From Podospora bellae-mahoneyi (Eukaryota; Ascomycota; Sordariomycetes; Sordariales; Podosporaceae), in the NCBI RefSeq assembly GCF_035222275.1, contig NC_085886.1:2542001-2606000 (forward strand): a stretch of 64,000 nt of DNA. Direction: 5' to 3'. This document shows, piece by piece, positions 44,752 to 56,341 of this stretch (position 1 is its first letter; each line of letters starts with the position of its first letter). Both the position numbers and the translations under genes were made by a program. The notes under the pieces are model-generated. The model was not told the DNA's origin. It worked only from the letters and a program-made list of their open reading frames with translations, and made no database searches.

Positions 44752-47526
44752 ATGGCTGCTCCAGAGGCCATTCAACCCGTTGTCGACGAGGCCATCTCTC
44801 CGCGACAGGATGCGCCACCGTCCATCGAGCAGGCTATGCACGAGTCCATCAAGTCCATCGAAAATATCACGCCGCTCAATCCCCTCGACCTCCGAGCCGA
44901 CCCCGATGCCCAGGCCACCGTTAGTGACTTCCTCGACTTTACCGAGTACCTCCCGGCCGATATGATGCGTTCTTTGACCCTGATTGGCCAACTCGACCAG
45001 GCCTACATCGATTCCTCGAACAACATCGACGACCTCACAACACAATGGGGCCAGCTCCCCAGCCTCCCGGCTGGTGCTAAGAGCAAGAATACACCGGTGG
45101 AGCTGCGCAGCCTCGTGTCGGAAAACCTACACCATGCCCTCAACTCTCGCGTCTATTCCCATGCCGAAGCGCAACGGATGGCCGAGAATGTGAACCGTCA
45201 TCTCAACCGTGCCAAGATCATTCTCGCAAAATTGCAGGCTATGCAGGATAACTACCAAGAGTTGGAGGAGCAACAAAAGAGCCCAGTGGCCAACAGGTCG
45301 CCTCAGATGTCGAGAGGGCCAAAGATTACACTGAAAATAGACGGACAGAAAGTGCGCAGGCCGAGAGTGCCTAGGATCACAGTTCCTGGCGAGGTGTTGG
45401 CGCCATACGATATCAACTTTGACGCATACACCACGGGATCGGAGAGCAGTTCGGAGGAAGAGGATGACGCAGTATCTTCCAGCCGGGTGACTCCGGCTCC
45501 GCGCATCAAGGTCGTGAAAGGATCAACAAGGCCGCCCAAGTCGAGTGTTCCAAGGGCGCCAAGACCCAGGACATCTGTCCCCCCTCCCAATGTGCCCGGT
45601 GGGCTATCCACCAGTGCTGTCATGGCACAGCTCGTCCCTCCACCCGAAAACGCAGTCCCAGGAAGCGCCGATGCTCCATGGTGTCAGCTCACTGCGTTTG
45701 AACTGGCAAGACTTCGTAAGAGAATGAAGAAGAACGCGGCTTGGACTCCAAGTGATACCATGGTTGCGCGAGAGCTAGCCGCGCTCGGACGAGGCGTCGA
45801 TGCCTTCAAAGCTGCGAAGAAAAAGGCAGAGGACGAGGGGAGGGTGTTTGAGGGGGCGATGCCGGTGCCGACGATCGACCCTCACACCGGCGAGAAGAGG
45901 ATGCCGCTCGGGGCTTTGACTGTGGATGCTTTGGCGTCGGATGACAAGAATATCACAAACCGTGGCATGAAACTGAACGAGGCTAAGAAACTCAAGAGGG
46001 AGCAACTGGCCAAGCTGGCAGCGGACGAAGCCGAACAGTCGGCTGCCATGTTCCGGGAACAGGCACGGATGATTATGGGGGGCGTGCCTCAACCAGCTGC
46101 TGTCGCGGATGCCAAAGCAATCAAGAGCAAGGCTCCGAAGAAGCGGAAACGAGATTCGATGCCGGGAACTGAGGCCGAAGGTGCTGAGGAACAGGAGACC
46201 GCGGCGGATGGCAGTCAACAGGCTCAGAGGCCACAGTTTAAGAGAACCAAGACGGAGACGCCTGTACCGCCGCCAGTAATAACCTCTGGGAATTCTTTGG
46301 GCCCGCCTCAGGAAACGCCGGTCCAGCTTCCCCAGAGGACAAATGCGGTCTTGCACTCTACGACGCCTATACCTTTACCAAACCTTTCTCAGGACCAGTC
46401 AATAACGGCCAAGCCGGCATCAGTAATATCAGCTACCTCACCCGCCGGTAGCACCGCCGGGCCTTCGAGCGTCCCGACATTGGCACCCATCAAACTGCCG
46501 ACTACCGAGACTCCTATACCACCGCCAGTGATTTCACCGCAGAAGTCAGTGACGCCCATCCTGCCTCCTGTGAGAGAGACCCGCCAAAAGCAGGCCACTC
46601 GGTCGCAAGATCAGCAACAACAGTCACAACCACAGCAGCTTCCACCAGGGGCCGTGTCAGGAGTCGCAAGCAAGGCCACGTCAAGGACAGCAAGCCCCGA
46701 GCTGGTTGCACCAAAGCCAGATCCCGACGCTGCTCCTGCCCCTGCCCCTGCCCCTGCCCAACCAGCATCAACAGTCGTAACCCGCCGCCCAGCTTCGAGA
46801 GGAAAAGCGTCAAGCCAAGAGCCAGCACTACCTCACCACCCCCCATCTCTGGCAGCAGACCGTCCCCGCCGGACTAGCACCGCCCGAAACACCCCTGCCC
46901 CTCCAGATGTAGCCGCTGCCCTATCTTCTCACGCAACCGTGACGACTTCTGCCACTGCTGCTAGCACCACCGCCGCCACTGCTCCCACCGCTGCCGGCAA
47001 CTCCACCACCAGACCGGCCAGCAAACGAGCCGGCAAGCGCCCTGCTCCCGGCGTCATCAGCCGGACCAATAGCGGCGGTAACAGCGCCGTGGGTACGCGC
47101 AAGGCGGCGCCGAGGAAGAAGCAGAGCGCTGCTGCCGGGTCAAGAACTGCTGGTGGCGGTAACAAGAAGGAGAAAGAGGTGGCGGCGACGCCGGTGGAAA
47201 CACACGGCGGGACGGCAGAGGTGGAGGTGGATGACGAGGGGAATGTGATTGATCCGGAGGAGCCGAGATATTGTCTGTGTAATCGGGTCAGCTTTGGGAC
47301 GATGATTCAGTGTGATAACGTTGATGTAAGTAACCCTGGAAGTGACGGGCGGGAGAAGGAAATGCTAATGGGGAAACAGCAATGCAAACAGGAGTGGTTT
47401 CACTTGGAGTGTGTCGGGTTGGAGGACATTCCGGCGAGGACGACGAAGTGGTATTGTCCGGACTGCAGGAAGGCGTTGAAGATTGGGGAGAGGGGGGAGG
47501 TTAGTGCCAGGGGGGTGAGGGCGTAG
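44752..47526 (+). CDS. large ING-family PHD-finger chromatin protein
   Basis: Subunit of a histone acetyltransferase or deacetylase complex that reads methylated H3K4; among yeast relatives, Pho23 (Rpd3L) or Yng1/Yng2 are candidates and I cannot choose. Residues about 30-165 are the ING N-terminal helical domain (FLDFTEYLPADMMRSLTLIG, with QLDQAYIDSSNNIDDLTTQW). A long disordered Pro/Ala/Thr-rich middle has a basic GPKITLKIDGQKVRRPR patch and an APKKRKR-like nuclear signal. The C-terminal PHD finger starts at about residue 841: RYCLCNRVSFGTMIQCDN, then CKQEWFHLECVGL and WYCPDC. A 54-nt intron (47326-47379, GTAAGT...ACAG) lies inside the finger; removing it gives 906 residues and the standard zinc spacing. 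It is a multiple of three and stop-free. The protein is about three times the usual ING length. Confidence 0.9.
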   Translation: MAAPEAIQPVVDEAISPRQDAPPSIEQAMHESIKSIENITPLNPLDLRADPDAQATVSDFLDFTEYLPADMMRSLTLIGQLDQAYIDSSNNIDDLTTQWGQLPSLPAGAKSKNTPVELRSLVSENLHHALNSRVYSHAEAQRMAENVNRHLNRAKIILAKLQAMQDNYQELEEQQKSPVANRSPQMSRGPKITLKIDGQKVRRPRVPRITVPGEVLAPYDINFDAYTTGSESSSEEEDDAVSSSRVTPAPRIKVVKGSTRPPKSSVPRAPRPRTSVPPPNVPGGLSTSAVMAQLVPPPENAVPGSADAPWCQLTAFELARLRKRMKKNAAWTPSDTMVARELAALGRGVDAFKAAKKKAEDEGRVFEGAMPVPTIDPHTGEKRMPLGALTVDALASDDKNITNRGMKLNEAKKLKREQLAKLAADEAEQSAAMFREQARMIMGGVPQPAAVADAKAIKSKAPKKRKRDSMPGTEAEGAEEQETAADGSQQAQRPQFKRTKTETPVPPPVITSGNSLGPPQETPVQLPQRTNAVLHSTTPIPLPNLSQDQSITAKPASVISATSPAGSTAGPSSVPTLAPIKLPTTETPIPPPVISPQKSVTPILPPVRETRQKQATRSQDQQQQSQPQQLPPGAVSGVASKATSRTASPELVAPKPDPDAAPAPAPAPAQPASTVVTRRPASRGKASSQEPALPHHPPSLAADRPRRTSTARNTPAPPDVAAALSSHATVTTSATAASTTAATAPTAAGNSTTRPASKRAGKRPAPGVISRTNSGGNSAVGTRKAAPRKKQSAAAGSRTAGGGNKKEKEVAATPVETHGGTAEVEVDDEGNVIDPEEPRYCLCNRVSFGTMIQCDNVDVSNPGSDGREKEMLMGKQQCKQEWFHLECVGLEDIPARTTKWYCPDCRKALKIGERGEVSARGVRA

Positions 47527-48072
47527 GTTTGGGGTGGTTTTTTGAGTTTCTTTCTTGGGGGATAAATAGGGGGTATGCCTGTTTGAGGGTGTGTTAATGC
47601 GGTGAGGTTGGGTTAGTTTGTTAGGTTAGTTGTTTGGTATGGGTGAGTGAGTAAGCGAGCTGTGCAATGAGAACAAGACAGTCGTCCGATTCTTTCTCTC
47701 ATAAGTGAGGTGAATGTTGCTAATGACTCTTGGCTATCAAAGCAGAATCCAGATGCTCGTATCGCCATTGCTCGTTCTGGAAAATTGAGGTATAAGGTCA
47801 GGTCGCTTTGTTATGGAACTTTGTCTGGAATAAAGGATTCAGTGATAAACAACAAGAACCTGTTTTCAAAAGCAGTGCTGTTATAAATGGCGGAGCGACC
47901 TCCCAGGCAGATGAACCAACTCCTCGCTTGTCTGACCATCGTGGACGTGAAAGTGGGCTTGACCTTGTTGTCTTTATATTGGGTCATCGATCGATGATGA
48001 GTGAAGAAAAAGCAAAAGCTCACCAGCCCTGGGTGGGCGGGCTACGAAAACCCAGTTGAGAAAGGTTTCACT
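47527..48072. other. 3' flank of the ING-family gene
   Basis: No gene seen; it leads into the dispersed repeat copy A. Confidence 0.4.
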
Positions 48073-48175
48073 TTGGGGGGAGGGGGGGAGGTATTTCAAC
48101 AGCAGCTCCGACATCCTTACCATTTGTCCTGACCACAAGTATGACGCCCTGGTAAGGATACTGGAGCTGCTGTTG
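48073..48175 (-). repeat. short dispersed inverted repeat, copy A
   Basis: The palindrome spans 48097-48175. The left arm CAACAGCAGCTCC plus ATCCTTACC and the reverse complement of the right arm (GGTAAGGATACTGGAGCTG and CTGTTG) agree over 25 nt with 3 mismatches, around a loop of about 29 nt. The loop and right arm match copy B at 9566-9660 in opposite orientation, including the non-palindromic core CATTTG(T/A)CCTGA(C/T)CACAAG. A C-rich run, seen as G-runs at 48073-48092 on the forward strand, borders the same side as in copy B. Transcribed, it would fold as a long hairpin. Confidence 0.65.
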
Positions 48176-49973
48176 GAAGGTGGGTGGGGAGAGTGGTGTA
48201 TAAACTCTGGTAGGGGTTGCTCCTCCCTTCTGTTGTTCTGGCTTCTGTTGTTCTGGGTGGAATGACAGTGTCACATGTTGGCAAAGTGTTGACCAACTTC
48301 CAGGTTGCGGCATGGAAAATCATTGTTATTATGGAAGGCTTTGAGTGAGTTGAGCTTGCTGCTTGACCCGTAACCGTCGTGCTTGTGGTGATTCAGTGCC
48401 TTCACTGCCACCACATACCTAAGATACCCAAGGTAGCCTTCCTACATCAGGTGCATGTCGAAAATACCAGCAGCAACAGTCAAGACCCATGAAGTTCCCC
48501 GCTCAATATCACAACAAATCTCGATGAAAGTTACGGAACATCACTCAAATGCATAAACCATTTCGTTAAGACGCTTCGTATACCTGCATGTAGCTGCCCC
48601 CAGAGCGAACAAACTATTACCCGAACTTCCAAAGTGAGGGATGTATCTCTCCCAATGTGGCGATTCGAAAACAGACTCGGGCAGGTGGCTGATGCTGATG
48701 AAGGACTCGAGAAGAAAGGTGGTGTCAAGGACAGCCTTCACCAAACACGCCTTCCAACATGATAGGCTCGAAAACATCAAATTCCCAACTCACCGCCGAG
48801 CCTGCTCTAAAGTTATCCTTTGTAGTTTGTTCATCGAGATTCAACTTAAAGCACTCAAGCAAAGCAAGAGCTAATTACATCAACACTTCTACTCTCTCGC
48901 GACATAGTAGCTTGTCCAACACGATCCCATAAGAGTCTCCCTCCAAGACCCCTTTCTCGCTGAGTAATTTAATCACCTTAAAACCATCATCGCTATCAAA
49001 GCGTCTCTCATCGTCAGCCCAAAAAGGAAAGTTGCGAGGTTACATTGAAGATGATCTACAAACTCGACACAGTTGACAATGCACACCCCGCATAATACCC
49101 GGCTTCCTTTCCGGTTCCGAATGAAGAAGCTTTTGGGAGGAAGCGCCTAGCGATAAATGGGAAGCTCAAACGTTGGGGACCACTGCAAAAAAGTGCTTCT
49201 CGGGGAATTATTTCGTGATTTGCGGTTGGTGTTTTGGAGGTCCAAACGGGGCGGGAAATGCAAAAGAGTGAAGGTCAGGGGTCTTGAGGGTTTCTTAGTT
49301 TACTGTAAGCTTACGAGGTGTGATATTAGGTTGATACTGTTCGTTCTGATCTCGAAGCAGCGTGCGTTATGGTATCTTCATGTTCAATGGCCCGATGTTA
49401 CATGCTGACTCTAACCTTATCCACAGACCCATCTATCACAGCTCCTCTGGCAGTCTATACCACTGTGACAACCTCTCAGTACACATCAAAGCTTTGTGAC
49501 TGCAAATGCGGCTAAACACACCGCCTTGCCAACAACCACCCCCGAACCCTGGGATCGTCATGCAGTGTATGGCGATCAGGGAGTTCACGATGACAAAAGA
49601 GCATTCTCCATTCGACCGAAAGCACAGCAGCACCGAGATGTCGTTGCGTTGAGGTGTGAGCGGACGGCAAGAAGGTAGGACTTTCTCGTGCGGATGGCAC
49701 ATCCCGTGCCGCTGTCACAGTTAGTATCAAACATCAGACGGAAGGGCAGGTAGGTGTCTGTGTGGGCTGTCAGGAGGTTAAACACCCAAGGGTCCCAGAG
49801 CAGAGTCAAAGCTGCCTCCTATCCGTCCTTCCTGCTCTTCTTCTCCTTAACTCGAGGCACTGCCTTTACCTTCCGTACATATCTTTCCCAATGATACCGA
49901 TACTCGCCTCATTAGTTTCACCAGACCAAACACACCCTACTTGAAGTTGACCATCACCTCAGCAGACAACAAC
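48176..49973. other. 1.8-kb gene-free interval
   Basis: Nothing with family features on either strand. The right end is the leader of the cutinase-like gene. Confidence 0.4.
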
Positions 49974-50771
49974 ATGAAGCTCCCATGCCTACCTCTTCAC
50001 CTCCACCACCACCACCACCACCTCCTCCTCCTCCTCCTCTTCCTCCTCCTCACCCTCCCATCAGCCTCCCCCCTCCCAGTCACACCAAAACCCGGCCCCT
50101 GCCCCCTCCTCCACATCCTCTCCGCCCGTGAGACCACCGCCCCCCCAGGCTTCGGCTCCTCCATAACCCTTACTCAACTCCTCCTCTCAACCTTCAACCA
50201 CTCCTCCCCCCCACCCACCCACCCAACCATAACCGCCGAAGCAATAGACTACCCGGCCCTAGGCGCCAACACATCCGAATACGCCGCCTCAGTAACAACC
50301 GGAACAGCAGCAGTCATCAAACGGCTTTCTACATTCAACGCCCTGTGTCCAGAGACAATACTCATCCTCCATGGGTTCAGCCAGGGAGGGCAGATCATAG
50401 ATGATGCGCTTTGCGGGGTGCCTCATGATTTTACTGGACTAGGAAAACCTGATGAAGACGGGGGACGGGTTGGGAGGCCTTTGGTCAGGAGGGAGGTGCA
50501 GAGGAATATTGCGGCGGTGGTGTTGATGGGGAGTCCGAGATTTACTGGTGGGAAAAGGAGGGGGGAGAAGGGGACGGCGAAGGTGGGAGGATTTGCTGCC
50601 CGACCGGAGGGGTTCAGCTGTCCGGTGTTTGATGATAGGATGGTGAGTTTTTGTGATGAGGGGGATCCGTTTTGTTCGGATGGGGAGGATGAGGAGGTTC
50701 ATGGGGGGTATGGGGGAGTTTATGGGGGGGAGGCGTTGGGGTTTGTGGTTGAGAGGGTGCTGGTGGGGTGA
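49974..50771 (+). CDS. secreted cutinase-family (CE5) serine esterase
   Basis: One exon from ATG at 49974 gives 265 residues. Residues 1-33 are a signal peptide of odd composition: a run of six His followed by Leu-rich hydrophobic core and SASPLP. The alpha/beta-hydrolase domain has TAEAIDYPALG-like strand, the nucleophile motif GFSQGG with Ser136, and the CE5 end block CDEGDPFC with Asp231 followed by VHGGYGG with His243, completing the triad. Cys pairs typical of the family are visible (Cys43/Cys125, Cys227/Cys234). CE5 enzymes hydrolyse cutin or acetylated xylan outside the cell; the substrate here is not decidable. The second half is Gly-rich, and the linker between Ser and Asp is longer than usual (PHDFTGLGKPDEDGGRVGR). 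Confidence 0.88.
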   Translation: MKLPCLPLHLHHHHHHLLLLLLFLLLTLPSASPLPVTPKPGPCPLLHILSARETTAPPGFGSSITLTQLLLSTFNHSSPPPTHPTITAEAIDYPALGANTSEYAASVTTGTAAVIKRLSTFNALCPETILILHGFSQGGQIIDDALCGVPHDFTGLGKPDEDGGRVGRPLVRREVQRNIAAVVLMGSPRFTGGKRRGEKGTAKVGGFAARPEGFSCPVFDDRMVSFCDEGDPFCSDGEDEEVHGGYGGVYGGEALGFVVERVLVG

Positions 50772-53700
50772 ACTTGGATAGAGTTGATATGGGCTTTTTT
50801 TTTTGACTGACTGGCGTTGGTTATGGGCCGCGAAATATGTCTGGATGATGGGAACTGGCTATCTGAAGCATAGTAGTAACTGGCATCTAAATCTTGGTTC
50901 GAGTTGTGATCAACTCGGAAAAGAAGTGTAGTGTCGTCGCTGGATGAACTGTATGTATCTCGGATGAATGACTCGAGTTGCTCAATGTCCCGGTGCCCAT
51001 TGGGTTGAATAGGATTGTGCTTAGACCTATCAAACAGTGATATCAGCATGAGATGAACTCAATGGATGATGCACTGCAAACCGATATGAGTGAGTCTTAA
51101 CCAGAGCCATCCTTGTTCCATAGTCCCCGCCACAAACTCCCACCAGATGATTCAGACTCGGCCTCAAGATCCGATATCAACGCCGTTGAGCTTTGCTTTT
51201 CACAGCCACTCTGAGAAATTATCATGATATGGTTTGTATGAATACCCCCAGATATTTAGAATTAAATTGATGCTATCGGTTGCAAGCGAGTCCCCTGACA
51301 ACAACCATGCAACGATCGATTCTCAAAATCCGCTGGAACCCTGATAAACATGGGTCAAGGACCAGGGAAAGAAACGTTTGCTTAGCATTCACGGGCATCT
51401 GCTCCACACAGTGATGAGTAAGCGAGCAAAGGGAACCACAGTTTCTGCGCAACAACACCTCACCACGGCACAATGATCGCAACTTCTATTCGTATTCACC
51501 GCCTGTCTGTCATGGCTGACGACGACTTGCGAGAGTCTGAGCGTGCCAGACAAAAGAGGGCAGCCCCATTGTCAAACAATTGCCAACTCGTGGTTCGGTG
51601 GCAGACCAGGCCTGAACCAATCACGAAGCCTCCCGGCACGGGCACACCATCTCAACCACACCAGCCAAGGGGGTGGCCAGCCGCCCGCTCGGGAGGCGCT
51701 TTGCTTTTTCTTGACCTCGAGCAAGACATCAACAATGCACTTCCCAACCACCTCACTCGAGCAGACCAGCATGTGGCTTCCCTGCCTGCTTCCGAGGAAG
51801 AGATCTTCGCCATTCACGTCAAAAAGATAGCAAAGATAGTGGCGTCCAAGGTGCCTGTATACCAAGCATCGCCGGCAAGGAGCCAAAAAAAGGCCAGGCA
51901 TTGGTCCCATCACACGGCTTTCCGCCCACACGCCGCATCTCGTCCTGCCCGAAAGCATCCCACCCTGCTCGATGCTCGCCGCCGACACACACCACCTTTC
52001 CCAGAACACCGGCCGAAGACTCGCCGTCATGATTGGCCAATGCTTGGTCAATATGCATCATGTAGAGCGGTACCTTGAATGTTGCCCGTTTACAGCGTAA
52101 ATCACAGCGCTGGGTGGCTTGCCTTGTCCGTCCTGAGAAAGGATTGCCGCAGCAAATCACAGCTCTCCAAGCCAACCTCTCTCGCTTCCAGGAACACACT
52201 CTCTCTCAAGAGAGAAGAGCGGTGACCAGCAAACGTCCGAAACGATGTCTTTAGAGCTTTTCCATGCCAAGCAACGCGGTCTCTTCTTGTTTCCGTCTTG
52301 TCGTTGCTTGATCCTTCCAGAAGTCTTGCATAGGCCAAAAGCTTATCATTGGGTGACAACCATTTAAGGTAAGCAGGATTGAGAAAAGCTCCGAGACAAG
52401 AGAGCCTCGTTTTCGAGAGAGGAAAAAGCCGGGTTGATCTGCAAGCAAGTTTTCTGGTTTTGCGTCAAGGTGTGCGTGTCTCATATGAAAAGAGAAGGTG
52501 AGAAAGAAGGAATCTTTGTCCGGACGAACTCTCCTCTCTTTCTGAATGAAAAGGCCCGTCATCAAAAAAAAAAAATCAGATGGCGTAACCCGCATGGACA
52601 CTGAAAACGTTTGGATCATAGTGTATACCCAACTCACTCACATGCAGATGGTCAAAAACCCAAAGTTGAGCTTGGGACGAGCGGGTAACCGCTGGTCCGG
52701 CCGCTTCTACTAGCCTCCTGTGACAAGTTGACAGTGACAGATAGCTGTACTAGAGAAGTCACGGACGGTTGAGCTGACGTCTAGAGGCATATTCGAGCTT
52801 GTCGCTCAAAGCCCTCTTCACAAGCCAGCCTTTACCAATCCTCTAGGTCATTGGGCACACAGACTCTTTCGATTTTCAGGGTCCAACTGCAACACTTGAA
52901 CTCCTTACTTCCATACTGACGTACGCACTTTACACTGAACTTGATTTTCTCTCTCTCTCTCTCTCACTCTCTCTCTCTCTCTTTGGATCAAATCACGGAC
53001 ATTCTCTTTGCTGACAGTGCCTTACATGAAAGCATATGTTTCTGTAAGGTAGAGTTTCAGATCCCGCTGTGCAACCATGTCCCCCCCACTCTTTACCAAC
53101 CTGTTTTGAGAGCTTGCAGCATACTCTATTCATACAGAGCCAGATTCAATTTGTTGTGAAGACGGCTGGGCTGTGTGTGGAGAGATGTCGTGCCTCCGCC
53201 GCACACGCTGAATTTGATCCTTTTCTCAGAACGGGAGATCTTGTGCCGCACGCCTGCTGGATGCGCCCCCCTTATTCTGGAGATTGGACGGGGGAAATAT
53301 TGGGAGAAACTATTAAAGGGTTGGCATTCTGCCCGGTTTCGATGTTGGGTTATCTATCTTCAGCTTCAGAAAAAGGTTGGCTTGGGCTAAAGTCTTTCCT
53401 GATCTTGGGTTGTTTGGGTAGGCCTCGGTCTGATCGATCTTGAATGTTCAGGACTGCATAGCTATAAGCCCCACAAGGAGACGACGCCAAGGATGGTTAT
53501 GGATTTGCAATGAAAATGATGGGGATAGTCGGAAGGATTTAGTGTAGGGCGGAGTAGGTCATGATGTTGGTAAAGTTCACGAGAGCGATATGAAAAGCGA
53601 GCCTCAGATGTGCCTCTCTTGGCAGGTAGGGCTGTTGGCCGTTGTTGTCGTTGTGGGCATTATAAAGGGAAAAAGAAAATCGCGAGACTCTTGTTTATTA

Positions 53701-56341
53701 TGTCTCTCTTTTTCTTCCTCCGCCCACGAGCGGCACTGCACAGAAAGCAGAAGAATAGGGGGAACAAAGTTGTTGTTGATGATGGCCGAACGCGACAGGC
53801 GCCACGCCACACCATCGCCGACCCGAGAGGGCCTTCCTTGCTGCATTCAGTCATCATCGTCGTGGATGTATAAAACATTATTTTATACATGCAGTGCAAG
53901 TGTTTGCAAGTTGCACATGCAACTAGTGAGGCTCATTAAAACCTCCTGCCGTCTCCATGACTTGAGTTTCCTGATTTAATCTGTGGAGCTTTGCTTGCCC
54001 ATCAACGGTGGGTGTGGAGAACGGTTTGACTTTCAACACTGTGTTGGCAAAGTGGAAACGAAACGCGAGGCGCGATTGCCAAAAGAGAGCGTGACTGCAG
54101 GTTTTTGAATGGAAAGAGGTTATAGTGCGTACATGCGATGCGACTCTGGAAGAGAGAGCTTGGAAGATTGCATATGCGAAAGGAAATAATATCGGCGGGA
54201 TAATATTGAATAATAACCTTAATAAAACAAGAGATAGCAACGGCCGGTGCCTTTTCCACGTTGGGCAGGTTGGTTCCGTGACTGGGCATTTCCCCAGGCA
54301 AATAGACCGCTGACACATTCACATTGCTCTTTAGAGGAAGAGAGGAAGAGAGAGAGAGACTATCTCTGCTTAACGGTTTGACCGGAACGAGAAATTGGAA
54401 CGGGGCGGTGGTCCATCCGGCAATCCACTGGGGCGATGAGGAATAAATTCTGGCTCCATTCCAGTTGATCCTCACGGGCAATGACTGAGATGGAGTAGGA
54501 TGAACACAGTAGCCAGCAACAGGCAGCGGCTTGAAACATATAAACTGGGGAACTTCTTTCTGTGAGCACTTCGCAGTGCAGCTTCTGCAAGGAGACGTGG
54601 ATGGATTTATGCATAAAAGCCGTGTAGAGTCGCCTCGGTGGGCTCGTCGCAAGGAGATGGGAAGCCCCTGGCACCCTTGCACGGCGACATTTGGCCTGCA
54701 GCATGGGCCCTGCTAGCGCGCCTTGGGTCAATGCTCGTTCCTCCCTCGCTGGCCAATGGGCGAAGATGGGGGGATCAACACATGGCCTGAGGGAACAGAG
54801 GAGGAGCTTTGGGTCCGAGGTTTAGGAGGTTGGAAAGAATTGGGGTGAAGACAGACACAGTTTACATTGACAGTTTGCGTTGCTGAAACTGAGATCTGAG
54901 ATTTCATGAATCGAACAGAAAGTCAAGATATACTAATGAGAAACGGTAGTAGTAGGTAATTAGATCGGATATTAATTTCTTAGTCTAGGTAGGTCAGACT
55001 GTACTGTATGAATAGCCGGTGGGTGGAGTATCTTGGTTCTTGGCCGGCGCCCGATGCACGGAAAGAGGCCGACTCGTTCCCTCCTGGTTCTGGCGTGCAC
55101 CGCCGTCCTAAGCCGTTGCCCTGTCTCAACTAGTCGCTGCACGTCTGGCCTCCTCCAGACAGCCCACGACAGGAGACACCAGAGAAGAACTTCCCTAGGT
55201 TCCTCACACTACACCCAAATCCCATTCCCAAGTCCCCTCTACCCCCAATCCCCCCCTCTATTCCCGTCCCATCACTCCTTCTTTCCCACCTCACCGAACC
55301 GACGACACGCTCCGGCCCCCCGATTACGAAATTTCCCTTTTTTTTTTCGACACCACGACCTTCGCCCTTCTGTGCCTCGCCGTGTTTCGAGAAAGCGCCC
55401 CTTCCACCCTTTCACCTTTCGATTCGCGTCCGCCTTCTACAAGCTTCCCATCTCGGCCTCTCTCTTTTTTTTTTGTCGTTAACGTCCCAACCCGAAATCT
55501 CCGTCTCGCTCGCCCGTGTCGTCTCATAGCATCTTGTCTCTGGGCTGTCTGTTTGCTTGTCTACTACGCATCTCTTTCGTTCTCGGTTCGCTATTTGTCC
55601 TCACGCAGAAACGAACCACACACAGAAAAAAACATTGACCACGCCGTCTGCTCGGACCAGCTTGCTCCCAACTCCCATCCGATAATTCTGGCCCTCCCCG
55701 ATGTCCCGTCTCCAGTAACGGCCGAATTTGCAGTTGTCAGTTGTGACGCGGCACTGCCTCTACCCCATACTCCTTTCCCTCAGCCTGCGACTCCCGACGG
55801 GTTGTGACCGGGCTTGAGACCGCCAGACCAGGCAAGAAAGTTCACGGTGACAGTGGGCTTCTTCTTCAGAGACGAACAACGTCATCTACCTCCCTCTTTG
55901 GCCGCCGGGCGACCTTCAGTTCTATAGTGTCACCATCGTTAAAAAAGGTCTTCGTACCACCATACACGGGGCCTCGATTTATTTGAAAAGGCTCCGTTCT
56001 TGTCAACGCAATTGGCAGGTGAGTTCGATGCTGGGACTTGTCGTCCCCCCCATTGACCAGCACAATTGCAAAAAAAAACGTGGGGGTCACCTTGCCTTTT
56101 TCAGCAAACACACATTTCTGTCCTCAGTTGAGCTACGCACTTTGCCATTGTCTTTTCCCGAGCCTCTTGATGAATGGTCTCGCTGACAGACTCCATGCAG
56201 AAACCCTGCCTTAATACTTTCGTTCAACCTCGCAATCTGCTTGTCAAAGTTTGAGCACCTTCGGGCAGCTCATCTCTCCGAGACTTTGAACAAGCACATC
56301 CATCTAGTTCTGCCTTGGATCTGAACAGATCTCCAGATATC
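50772..56341. other. 5.6-kb interval, mostly gene-free
   Basis: Contains one weak candidate frame (51473-52078, listed separately), a CT run near 52948-52982, an A-run near 52565-52575 and, at its right end, a long pyrimidine-rich region (55200-56340) that is the likely leader of the BNI4-like gene. A good donor GCAGGTGAGT near 56016 may mark a 5' UTR intron. Open frames around 54000-54680 on the reverse strand show no family features. Confidence 0.4.
51473..52078 (+). CDS. possible hypothetical protein
   Basis: An ATG-started open frame of 201 codons with segments that look protein-like (MADDDLRESERARQKRAAP; DLEQDINNALPNHLTRADQH; ASEEEIFAIHVKKIAKIVAS). The C-terminal third is His/Pro/Arg-rich and looks random, so if the gene is real it may be spliced before that. 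No family is recognised, and a similarly long frame exists on the opposite strand. It may be a chance frame. Confidence 0.2.
   Translation: MIATSIRIHRLSVMADDDLRESERARQKRAAPLSNNCQLVVRWQTRPEPITKPPGTGTPSQPHQPRGWPAARSGGALLFLDLEQDINNALPNHLTRADQHVASLPASEEEIFAIHVKKIAKIVASKVPVYQASPARSQKKARHWSHHTAFRPHAASRPARKHPTLLDARRRHTPPFPEHRPKTRRHDWPMLGQYASCRAVP

Noticed and set aside
54002-54682. 226-codon reverse-strand open frame
   Set aside because: No family motif, competing open frames on both strands, and a mixed Ser/Pro/Cys composition unlike the confirmed genes.
55033-55807. Forward open frames of about 140 codons upstream of the BNI4-like gene
   Set aside because: Ser/Pro/Arg-rich translation of pyrimidine-rich leader DNA; more likely upstream frames in the 5' UTR than genes.
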